A DNA stretch of 14,635 bases from Jimgerdemannia flammicorona (taxonomy: Eukaryota > Mucoromycota > Endogonomycetes > Endogonales > Endogonaceae): positions 1 to 14,635 of the forward strand of contig RBNI01004105.1 in NCBI GenBank assembly GCA_003990745.1, given 5' to 3'. Numbering within the stretch: position 1 is the stretch's first letter; each line of letters begins with the position of its first letter. Shown piece by piece: positions 1 to 7,899 of this stretch. The position numbers and the translations under genes are program-made. Under the pieces are notes generated by a model. That model worked only from the letters and a program-made list of their open reading frames with translations, did no database searches and was not told the origin of the DNA.

Positions 1-1119
1 AATTCTCCCACAGACCCCTCACATCATCCCCCCTCTCCATGACATCTAACCTCTTCCCAACCACCATCCAGAAGTTGCTGAATATCTCACACTCCTCTAG
101 CCAATGTTCAGGTATCTGCACAAAGCTCCCTTCCTGTTGTAACATTGTAGCACTCCTCACAGTCAAAGTTTCCCCCTTCTACCAGGTGGTCAGAATGAAA
201 GTTGAGCATGATATTCCTCCTTAAAATGCACCACCAGACCACCCAATGCTCTAGTGGTAGCTATTGCCAAACCTCAGTACTCTAGGTCCAGATTCAATTC
301 CAGTCTCACTCCTCTCTGACATCTACTAACTACTACCCACTGGGCCACAGATCCTGCCCCAACCCCCTCTGGCACTCAACCCCATCACTAATATCAAAGT
401 CACTGAGGGGGATACCCCCCAGCAACACTCAGTCCCATCTCCACATTGCTGGACCCCAAGGTCTTTCTCCCTCATCTCTCTGCCAATAGATGCCAATATA
501 GTGTACCCCATCAGTGACTCCCTACCAGAAGCCCTTAAACTGCATATATCCATTGTTCTGAAGCCCAACCAAGGACAGAAGATCTCCTGTTGAGTCTCTT
601 GGTGAGGACCTTATCTCCCAGACCTTCTTCAATAGAGGAACCCAGCTGCCACCCACTAGCTCAACAGCTCACTTCAGCCACCATGCTCTCAGGCAGTACA
701 ATCTCTTCAGGAAGTCAACTAGCCTGAGTCTCTCTCTAGTCATCAGTAAGGACAAGATTTCCCAGTTAATCTGACACCTCCTCCCAACCCAGATCCACTC
801 CTTGGCCAGTTTCAGTAATCTCTTTACCACCTAGGCTGGGAAGTCTAGATGATAAGCCAAATACTATAACTTCAGCAGCCAGAAAGTATTCAAGATGGAA
901 ACATGACCTGCCAGAGACAAGTGGTGGCCTCCTCAGCTCTACAGAGCCTTTCCCCAGATAACAACCCACTGCTCACACTAGAGTTTTGGAAGAACTGACC
1001 TATATATTGAAAGATAGATGCCCAAGTACCTCACTGCCTCTTCAGTAGGGACAATTGTTCCAATGACATCCCCCCCCCACCATGCCATTACCCAGTACCA
1101 TTGTTTTACACTTGTACTA

Positions 1120-1995
1120 ATTGAGTTTAGCCCCAGAGTATACCTCATACTACTCTATATTCTCCTTTAGTTCCTCAATATTGGTAATCGAGCCCAGGCC
1201 AACAACTATATTATCTACAAAAACACCAACTTTTCACTCAATACCAAATTCTGAAAGCCCTCCTATCTTCTGCTGAATCCTATCTATTAAGGGTTTCAAG
1301 AAGAGTGCATACAAAATGGGTAACAGTGGGTCCCCCTGGGGAACACCCCTACCCAGAGGGAAAGCCACTTCTTGATGCCCATTATATATGAGCATAGCTC
1401 TCCTCCCTTTCAGTAGGCTGACCATTACTACTCAGAACTATTGAGGGACAACAATCCTATCTAGTACCTTTATCAACCAGACCCTCTGAATATAGTCATA
1501 TGTCTTCTCATGATCTAAGAAGACCAGGTGCCCATCCAGTCCACAGGCTTGCACTCCTTCAATAACTTCATATACCCAAGCCATGCCATCTTGAATGAGC
1601 TGGCCTCCAACAAATCCCTACTGCTCTACCCCTAAGACCTGTTGGGCCATCTTCTGCAGCCTTGCTACTACCACCTTATTAATCAACTTCCTATCTATGT
1701 CCAGTAGTATGATCAGCCTCCAGTATTTCCAGTCCTCTCTCCTATCCTTATCATTATACAGCAATACCACCAGCCCCAGATCCTGCTCTCCTATCCATCT
1801 CCCAGACTACAGTACCAAGTCACATAGTACTCTCAGCTCTTCCAGCACACTATAGATATCCACTATCTTCTTCCAGAAATCCCAGGGTAGGACATCCTCC
1901 CCTGGTGCTGTACCCAGCATAGTTGCAGCAAGAATCTGACAAATCTCTTCCTCCAGTACCAGCAACACTAGGTTGCCCAGCCTTTCCACCTATAG
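1120..1995 (-). other. LINE reverse transcriptase core
   Basis: The conserved RT blocks appear in order on the minus strand. EEEICQILAATM followed by GTAPGED.LPWDFWK (about 1953-1870) matches the block before the fingers. WKYWRLIILLDIDRKLINK (about 1735-1670) corresponds to the NWRPISLLN block. GFVGGQLIQD (about 1619-1590) is next. FLDHEKTYD (about 1526-1500) is motif A, with its catalytic Asp. GVPQGDPL (1347-1324) is motif B. FVDN (1222-1211) is motif C, where an active enzyme has FADD, so the second catalytic Asp is Asn. SGAKLN (1137-1120) follows. In-frame stops interrupt the segments between blocks. This block order and spacing are typical of EN-containing LINEs. Confidence 0.88.
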
Positions 1996-2542
1996 TAGGT
2001 GCCAATTCTCCAAGGCAAAATCAATGGTAGCAGCCTCAGCCCCCCCCTCCTCCTCACTCTACAAGCCACTCCACCTCTCCTTCAATGACCTGAGAATGTC
2101 TTATATACCATACACCAATAACTCCTCAGAATTGAGAACCCCCTCCCACCTATTCTCACTCGAAGGGCTCTTATGAGAAACTTACAGAGTATCTCTCCTT
2201 CCTCCAGCCCCTGCCAAGTAGACATGCTCCCATACTCTACACCTGTACCTCCTCCTCCTTCCACAATATCTGTTGCAACTTCACAACCTCCTTTTTTACC
2301 CATAACTATCTTGAATCCTCCACCCTCTCAGGGCCAACAGATCTGCCCAATCTTCCAACAGCCTCATCAATCTAGCAGAGGCCTACAATCTCTTCTTCCT
2401 CCTCTGTCTATCAGCCACCTCACCTGCCTCCCTCCAATAGACCCTAGTGGCCTCTTTCAGCCTCATCTACCTAGCTCCAACTGAGGCACTTTCCTGTATC
2501 CACTCCTCTACCCTCTGCTAAATGTCCTCAGCCCACTTGTCC

Positions 2543-2547
2543 CATAG
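2543..2547. repeat. Target-site duplication CATAG, left copy
   Basis: The five bases directly before the 5' LTR are CATAG, and the same five follow the 3' LTR at 13199-13203. A 5-bp duplication is the usual product of Ty3/gypsy integrase. It fixes the element boundaries and shows that the two LTRs belong to one insertion. Confidence 0.95.
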
Positions 2548-2658
2548 TGTAAGTGCACAACCTCCAAGCCACAGAAATCACACATCACCCTCTGAACAAG
2601 CAACCAAAATCACACACAATCTCCGAACAAATCTGGAAATCATCTGCAAGATCACGAA

Positions 2659-2766
2659 GCTGAGTCAAACAGAAGTCACAGTGTACAAAGCTGAGTCAAT
2701 ACCAAGTCACGGAACACAAGATTCACACAAATGGGATCTTACCAATCAAGAACAAATGCATATATA
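2659..2766 (+). promoter_or_regulatory. Putative promoter of the LTR reading frame (5' copy): two composite bZIP-like sites and a TATA box
   Basis: Two copies of GCTGAGTCA-N6-AGTCAC lie at 2659-2679 and 2690-2710, 31 bp apart. A TATATA box follows at 2761-2766 and the ATG of the LTR frame is at 2837, about 70 bp downstream. TGAGTCA is the Gcn4/AP-1 class bZIP core. The same composite occurs twice in inverted orientation before the second TATA box of the LTR. The sites are visible in the sequence; the promoter role and the factor are inferred. Confidence 0.55.
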
Positions 2767-2836
2767 CTGAGCCCCAAGACGCATCGAAACAGAAGAACCA
2801 AAACAAACAACAACCACAACTTCCAAACACACAAAC

Positions 2837-3934
2837 ATGACCACTGAGATCTACAACCACATCTGCGCTGACATTTGGAATGCCATTGTCAACCGAGCTA
2901 CACCCACTCTGCCCCTCATGAATATCTATAGCCAAGTACCCCTCTACTTCGTGAAAGCCTGATGGAATGCCCTGAACATGCTTAACGAGGCCCACTGGAT
3001 TGGACAAATCTCAAGCTACTACCAGATTGGCCGCCTCCTAGAAGATATGGTCGAATACCACCATGACACAGATATTACCCAGATGTCTCAACACCAGAAG
3101 CTCATCACCCGCAAACACCGAGAACTCTTCTATGAGTACAGCACCTTTATTCTCCGTCTCCAAGTTACTACCAGTGAAATGATTGCTACCCTGTCCTACA
3201 GCCAAATCAATGACATGATACAAGAACTCAACCACAAGTATCTAAAGTATGTTGAAACCACAGACAGAACCTTGCCACACCCTGATGACCACATCCTGCA
3301 AATGCCCCAAGTTGGATATACTATGAAGGACATCTACGATATAATCAACTTTGACAAAGACGAAGCAGAAGACAATGATCCTTCCGATGCCAACATGACC
3401 TCAAGCCAAGGATCTCTACCAACCCTGATCACACTGCCAACTTTGCCGATGAACTTACAACAGTTCATAACCATATACAAGACTTATTGGGACAATGACC
3501 ACTGGTACAAATATTAATCTGCATTCACTCCCAATTATTTCAACTATAATGAAGAGACCAGAGAATACAACCTGTACCTTCAGACAACCCTTGAAGTCGA
3601 ACCAACCACTCCACCACCCGAGTACGAGCAACATGAACCACAGCCACCAGCTTACTACAACCCCGCGACTCATAGTACTATAACCTATAGAAGGTATGCA
3701 GATAGTGAATCCGATGAAAGCAAAAACGATGCACCTCTTCTTCACCCACCAACACCTTATCCAGCATATGAGACAGACGATGCTATTCTGTAGGATGGAG
3801 ATGAAGTTCCAATGTATTACTACCTCAGTGAACAAGGAGAAGTAATCCACGAACTACTTTTCCTAGATGACTACTTCATCAGAGATGAAGCAATCAATGG
3901 CGATGTCATCGAAGACTATCCAGACAGTGCCTAA
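2837..3934 (+). pseudogene. LTR-internal reading frame, 5' copy: unknown acidic protein with two PPxY motifs
   Basis: A 366-codon frame from ATG 2837 to TAA 3932 lies entirely inside U3. I do not recognise the family. The N-terminal two thirds look globular and probably helical, with many Tyr, His and Leu. The last third is acidic and Pro/Tyr rich. It contains PPEY (residues 260-263) and PPAY (270-273), then a DSESDES acidic stretch. PPxY motifs generally bind WW domains of Nedd4/Rsp5 ubiquitin ligases; that function is an inference here. Three in-frame stops break it: TGA 2960, TAA 3515 and TAG 3791. At the last two, the 3' LTR copy has CAA and TGG, so they arose after insertion. The 2960 stop is shared with the 3' copy. 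Length and frame are identical to the 3' copy, and far fewer stops occur than chance predicts for 366 codons, which supports a real gene. It is not gag, pol or a typical env: I see no signal peptide or membrane segment. Confidence 0.7.
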
Positions 3935-3985
3935 AACCATAAATAGGTTAGCAGTCATAGTATAGTTAGATTAGTCTTGTATGAT

Positions 3986-4131
3986 GTGACTGTGAACTGA
4001 CTCAGCAGTCAGATGATCTCTTGATATGTCAGATCATACTTGTACTATGTGACTGTATTCCGACTCAGCAAAGCACTTAGTACTATACCCATATTTAGTA
4101 TAGTCCAGATAGCCCCTCACTAGTATAAATA
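3986..4131 (+). promoter_or_regulatory. Putative genomic-RNA promoter, 5' LTR: inverted composite sites and TATAAATA
   Basis: GTGACT-N6-TGACTCAGC (3986-4006) and GTGACT-N6-CGACTCAGC (4049-4069) are the reverse complement of the composite sites upstream of the LTR frame, with the same 6-bp spacing. The first contains a perfect TGACTCA. TATAAATA lies at 4124-4131, 54 bp after the second site; the upstream block has a similar gap of 50 bp. A start near 4150-4165 would define the beginning of R. That start is inferred. Confidence 0.6.
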
Positions 4132-4248
4132 CCCCCTTCCCCAGACCTCAGAATCTCAGACTTGAACAATCTGAACACAACTCCTGAGCACTTCCCCATA
4201 ATATCCCTTCACACAACTACTCCTAGTATAGCAATATCATGAATAGTA

Positions 4249-4254
4249 AATAAA
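4249..4254 (+). terminator. AATAAA polyadenylation signal, 5' LTR copy
   Basis: AATAAA sits about 120 bp after the TATA box in an A/T-rich stretch and is conserved in the 3' LTR (12836-12841). The 3' copy would end the genomic RNA, which puts R between about 4155 and about 4280. The sequence after it (TCTATATAATAA) is similar in both LTRs. Confidence 0.55.
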
Positions 4255-4536
4255 TCTATATAATAACCCACAAACCACTCTTAAGTAAATCCGCTCCCTG
4301 TTAGGTCCTACCTCTAACCCCATCATGAAATTTCCTAATTGGGTATTGTCTACAGCAATATGCCAATTCAACTAAGCTGGCCTTAGTTTCTCGAACTTCC
4401 TAAAATATGGAAAATCCTGAACATCCAGAACTAGTCCAAGAAAGGACTTTGGTTGAGACATTAACCCAATCTTGAAATCAATAAGCATAGAGGATGTACT
4501 CCATATGAAATTGATCTTGACCATAAGAAAACAGTC

Positions 4537-4575
4537 TTCCAGAATAACCAGAACTTCCAGAAAACCCTTCCAGAA
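4537..4575 (+). promoter_or_regulatory. Cluster of three TTCCAGAA boxes in U5 (5' LTR)
   Basis: TTCCAGAA occurs at 4537-4544, 4555-4562 and 4568-4575. Each is a TTC-NN-GAA inverted pair, the building block of heat-shock elements. Spacing between units is not the strict 5-bp register of a canonical element. All three are kept in the 3' LTR. A regulatory role is a guess; they could equally be simple local duplication. Confidence 0.3.
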
Positions 4576-4612
4576 CTACATAATGGTTGCTCTAAAAAGC
4601 AACCCTCTTACA

Positions 4613-4640
4613 ACTTGATAGCAGTAGTTTACAATCCAAT
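4613..4640 (+). other. Expected primer-binding-site position; no tRNA-type PBS seen
   Basis: The bases after the LTR read ACTTGATAGCAGTAGTTTAC. A site matching a tRNA 3' end would begin TGG, and the first TGG is more than 80 bp downstream. The gag frame is open across this point. Priming may use an internal tRNA segment or self-priming, or the site may be mutated; I could not identify a primer. Confidence 0.4.
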
Positions 4641-6518
4641 TCCACTTCAAGATGCTTCCTCACCCTGCTACAAACCCTTCTGCGAATTCCTACAAGTTGG
4701 TATAAAGCCCAACCTCTGAACTGGAATTTATTCTGAACCATCTGACAATCTGGAGAGAGTTGAACCTGATGTACAAGGACAATTTGACCTCCACACCTGC
4801 AACTAGTGGGACAAACTTCATTCAAAGAAAGAAGTACTCTGATTAAACAAGCAAATAGGCGAAACCCTATTCACCGAACTCCTTGCCCTACACCCAACAA
4901 GTCAACATGAAAAAGGTCTTATAGAAGCCTTCTTTACTCTTCTCAACAAGAGTTTTGTCAGCCCCACAAATCTGAGCGACCTTGGACAACCAGAAGCAGT
5001 CTTTCTAGCCTTAGTTCCTCACGAAGCCCAAGCCTCTGTAGCCAAGTGGCTCAACTCTACTGACTTTCACCATACCAGGACCAAGACTGCATTATACTAC
5101 CAATTCTAGAACAGCAAGACCCACCATATTCTTAAGGAAGAAGCAAGAGAAACCCTTCATCAACTACCTGATCCTGAACCTGAAGCAGGCCCTACTACAG
5201 CTCTACCTGAATCTGAAACCAATACCGAACCAGAACTTGACTTTGAATTAGGTCCATCTGAAATCAGATATACAACTGATTCAGTCTACTTTGATGCTGA
5301 GCAAACCCAAGTACATGGGGACCAAACTGAAGAGGAGGAGGAGTATCTTAGTGAATTCAATCCTGGATACACCACTGAAGGAGACGTACCTCCATCAGGA
5401 CAGAATACACCTACACAGTAACAGACAGCTATCTATCAAGCCCTTACTCCAGACCCACAACTATTACTCCAGCAACTTTCACAGACCCAAAGAACCCCAT
5501 CACACTCTGCACCAGTATCTCAAGTAGTACCAGTAACACCACTACCAGTAGTTCAACCACCTCCAGTAAACAATATGGCAAACCAACAGATTCTAGACCT
5601 CATAGCTCAGGTAGTCATAATGGCAGCAACCATTACTGCCTTAGCTGAACAGACCCAACCTACAAAAAATCTGAGTCTATCTACCTTCAATGGTACTGCA
5701 CAAGAAGTCCAAAGCTTCATTAGTATAGTTGACACCAACTTCAAAGCCAATCAATGGACCAACGAACAAGTTGCTGACTGCGTTCTGACAAACAATCAAG
5801 ACTACACTCTGGAACAACTCTTTGCTACCACTACAGCCTATGTCCGCCAAATTGTTACATTCTTCTGAGGACCTGCCGAAGAATGGTGGTGAACCCTTCC
5901 TGAAAAACCCCTCACATAGGACACCTGACCTGCAGTAGTTGCTCAGAATGCAGCAAATAATGCCCCAGGATATGGAGCCCACCCTGCAGCCCCTGGACTT
6001 AAACAACTCATGATTGCTCAATATCGCAGTGAAACCATGATTGCTGAATCCTGAGTAAAACTCTGCTATCTCAAATTTGATGTATATGGCAAGGAGGAAT
6101 TCAAAACCTTCTGTACAAAACTCGAGTCACTCCTGAACACTGTTGGCCTAGGATATATTGCCAATGATGAAGCACGAAATGGTACAAGAGCAGATCATTT
6201 ATTCGATGCCCTGCCTGAATGGCTTACTAGAAAAATCTGAGAACAAGGACACCCAGTTGGTTGTGATCACCAACAATGGTGCCTGGCAAGAATCAAGACA
6301 ATGGTCAAGTGAATCTTAACAGCTGGACCAATTCTGCCCTGAAGACAATTCAACAACAAGGAAAAAACTTGGACCAAGAAAGAAGAACCCAAGCATGAAG
6401 CATCCTGAGCTCCCTCAACATCCACTTCGTGGACACCCAGAAATCATGAACCCACCCAGCCGAGCACCTTCAAGAAACTCACTGAAGGTGAAAGGAATGA
6501 ACTTAGAGAAGCGGAGCA
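4613..6518 (+). pseudogene. gag: Gag polyprotein, decayed (long acidic/proline-rich N-terminal region plus capsid-like domain)
   Basis: One frame (codons starting at 4615, 4618 and so on) reads protein-like through the region. Its stops are TGA 4717, TAG 4804, TGA 4840, TAG 5107, TAA 5419, TGA 5866, 5890, TAG 5917, and TGA 5926, 6052, 6238, 6310, 6340 and 6406. The first part (to about 5570) encodes a globular stretch, then a Glu/Pro/Thr-rich segment with EEEEEY and many Gln. The part from 5575 (MANQQILDLIAQV) resembles chromovirus capsid: LSTFNGTAQEVQSFI near 5670-5720, and F.GPAEEWW near 5860-5890 where relatives have Arg at the TGA. FKKLTEGERNELREAE (6466-6516) leads into the zinc knuckle. 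Ten of 14 stops are TGA, as expected from CGA decay. The true start is unclear: no in-frame ATG lies between the LTR end and 5575. The frame is open back to 4465 inside the LTR. Pol continues in the -1 frame. Confidence 0.8.
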
Positions 6519-6560
6519 TGCTTCTAATGCCAAAAGACAGGACACATGGCCAGTGCCTGC
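6519..6560 (+). other. CCHC zinc knuckle (nucleocapsid) with in-frame TAA
   Basis: C-X2-C-X4-H-X4-C is spelled by TGC 6519, TGC 6528, CAC 6543 and TGC 6558, with QKTG and MASA between the later ligands. TAA at 6525 falls inside the first loop, consistent with CAA to TAA. It would bind genomic RNA. It lies in the pol frame, not in the frame of the capsid region just upstream. Confidence 0.85.
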
Positions 6561-6647
6561 CCTAACCAAAAACCCCGAACAGCAACACGAGCAACTGTTG
6601 CCACTCTGCACCACCTCAACAACCTGACCACCAAAACCCTAGACTTT

Positions 6648-7049
6648 GTCAAGTTAAGACAAACTGCCAAAGCCCCAACCAAAGGAAGTCAAAAAGCAGC
6701 TGGATATGACCTGTATGCAACCAAAGAAGCTACAGTCTCTAACCGAGAAGTCAAGCAAGTCTACACAGGAATCAGTATCCAAATTCCTGAAGGACATGTT
6801 GGAAGATTATGCTGTCGCAGCAGCCTAGCATTAAAAGGACTCTCAGTAGAAGGAGGAGTCATTGATGAAGATTATATAGGCGAAATTATTATCCTCATCC
6901 GAAACCACAGTTGGACACTCTTCAAGATCCCTATAGGCTTCTGTATTGCCCAGATTCTATTCGAGAAAATCGAGTCAACCCTGATAGTCAAGGAAGTCCC
7001 TGAACTACTGCCCACTATCCAAGGATCCAAAGGATTCGGTTCATCAAAC
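6648..7049 (+). other. dUTPase domain (trimeric-type) within pol
   Basis: Hydrolyses dUTP to dUMP and pyrophosphate, limiting uracil in newly made cDNA. All five motifs of the all-beta trimeric family are present, numbered from Met at 6546. Motif 1 is AAGYDLYA (51-58). Motif 2 is GRLCCRSSLALKG (86-98; usual core PRSG or PRSS). Motif 3 is GVIDEDYIGEI (104-114), keeping the Asp and Tyr of the active site but with Ile where Arg is usual. Motif 4 is GFCIAQILFE (131-140), with Cys where GDRIAQ has Arg. Motif 5 is the Gly/Ser-rich GSKGFGSSN (160-168), partly degraded. Length (about 134 residues) matches the family. There is no internal stop. It sits between the zinc knuckle and protease, the position used by betaretroviruses. 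Non-primate lentiviruses place theirs between RNase H and integrase. The Arg losses suggest an impaired enzyme. Confidence 0.9.
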
Positions 7050-7109
7050 AAGGCCCCAGTCCAATCTACTGTGAACAAAGAAGAACAATTCTACAAGAAA
7101 ATCAAAGAT

Positions 7110-7211
7110 GGATATATACCAAGTGGCCGATGCCCCCATGGTATTGGAATGTACTCTTCCCGAATAATTGATGATTGCTTCTCTTGTGTCAATGAACTGG
7201 CTCAAAGAAGA
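7110..7211 (+). other. Cys/His cluster between dUTPase and protease
   Basis: The linker residues numbered from Met at 6546 contain Cys195, His197, Cys211 and Cys214, giving C-X-H-X13-C-X2-C (codons 7128, 7134, 7176, 7185). A basic stretch with QRRTNRRK follows. The spacing could form a small zinc-binding module additional to the gag knuckle. I do not recognise it as a named domain. Confidence 0.4.
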
Positions 7212-7274
7212 ACCAACAGAAGGAAAGCTCCTACAACCGAAATTACCACCATTGGATCAGACAAACTACTTACA

Positions 7275-7610
7275 CTTAAAGCTTTTGTCAATCGAGCACC
7301 TGTCAAGATCATGATAGACAGTAGTGCCTTGGGCAACTTCATCAATGAAGAAACAGCCAACAGACTCAAGGTCTTTACCTCTTCAGTACAACAAACTCAA
7401 GCAGTTGCCACAGCTGATGGAACCTCACACGTCATTAGCAAGGAAGTCCACAATCTACCCTTTCGAATCAGTGACTATCAAGTACATGTTACCCTCCAGA
7501 TTGTACCACTCCCTGATAATGAAATTATCCTTAGAACTCTATGGTTAAAACAAGAGAACCCCATGATCGATTGGGTAAACCATTCTCTGACCATCAAGAA
7601 AGGTCACCAC
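7275..7610 (+). other. Retropepsin-type aspartic protease
   Basis: Cleaves the Gag-Pol polyprotein as a homodimer. LKAFVNRAPVKIMIDSSALGN begins at 7275; the catalytic Asp codon is at 7317. The canonical core is D-S/T-G-A-T, here D-S-S-A-L, so the conserved Gly is Ser, which probably inactivates it. Downstream, EIILRTLWLKQENPMIDW matches the ILGxxWLxxxNPxIDW block that closes this region in gypsy elements. No stop interrupts it. Confidence 0.85.
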
Positions 7611-7899
7611 AACTTCAAACTGCAAGGCGAAAAGGACCCACTCAACTCTAGTGACCTTGGACCAAAGATTACCCACATCAACAAGCTACAACTCAAGAAA
7701 TTGGCCAAGAAATGCCCTCTCTTTAGTATCTCCATCCATCCATCCAAAGGAGAACCTGAGAACTCTGAAGAAGACTTTTCCAAAATTGACAGCTATGTCA
7801 GACCACTACTCCAGAAATTCCAAGACATATTTCCGAAGAAGCTTCTGAAAGACCTACCTCCCAAATGAGCAGTGGACCATGCCATCAAGACTATTCCAG

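Larger units (their letters stand above)
1..2547 (-). pseudogene. LINE ORF2, 3' half: linker, reverse transcriptase, thumb/C-terminal part (broken, runs off window)
   Basis: Read on the minus strand from 2547 towards 1, this is the downstream part of a non-LTR retrotransposon ORF2. Its endonuclease half lies beyond the inserted LTR element, at 13950-13204. A linker rich in Arg, Lys and Glu (about 2547-2010) contains a segment near 2235-2140 resembling the WLEEGE..T.FF element that precedes LINE reverse transcriptases. The RT core follows (1995-1120), then a thumb-like stretch with YLGIYLS near 1000 and LSLAGHVSILNTF near 900. The C-terminal part fades into sequence dense with stops. At several stops (for example two TAG near 870-840) relatives would have Trp, which fits TGG to TAG. 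Stops and frame changes throughout mean no functional protein. The 3' end of the LINE is outside the window. Confidence is high for the LINE identity and low for the exact clade. Confidence 0.85.
1..2547 (-). mobile_element. LINE, 3' part of the copy split by the LTR element (3' end outside window)
   Basis: This is the ORF2 linker, RT and thumb continuing from the endonuclease half at 13950-13204. No poly(A) or terminal repeat is visible, so the 3' end is to the left of the window. No other gene is seen in this 2.5 kb. Confidence 0.85.
2548..4612 (+). repeat. 5' LTR (2065 bp)
   Basis: A direct repeat of 11135-13198, starting TGTAAG and ending CTTACA, a perfect 6-bp terminal inverted repeat of the TG...CA type. 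By position: promoter-like block 1 (2659-2766), reading frame (2837-3934), promoter-like block 2 (3986-4131), probable R region from about 4155 with AATAAA at 4249, and U5 to 4612. It is one base longer than the 3' copy because of a single-nucleotide indel near 4475 (TCTTGAAATC here, TCTTAAATC there). At about 1.6 kb, U3 is very long for a fungal gypsy element and is mostly coding. Confidence 0.96.

Noticed and set aside
39..2484. Short plus-strand frames in the left flank (for example 1595-1855, 2173-2484)
   Set aside because: Ser/Pro-rich composition is the antisense shadow of the minus-strand LINE ORF2; no motif supports them.
3455..3850. Minus-strand hydrophobic 131-codon frame, also open in the 3' LTR (12422-12042)
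   Set aside because: It is antisense to the acidic LTR frame. Phe/Val/Ile/Trp richness is what antisense of Glu/Asp/Asn/Pro codons gives, and it depends on the sense gene.
4360..4362. ATG in U5 as the gag start
   Set aside because: The 3' LTR has ATACG at this place, and the frame meets TAG and TAA soon after, so it is probably a CpG transition.
6505..6520. Ty3-like +1 frameshift at GCG in gag
   Set aside because: A GCG codon is present, but pol is in the -1 frame relative to gag, not +1, and the following codon does not match the Ty3 site.
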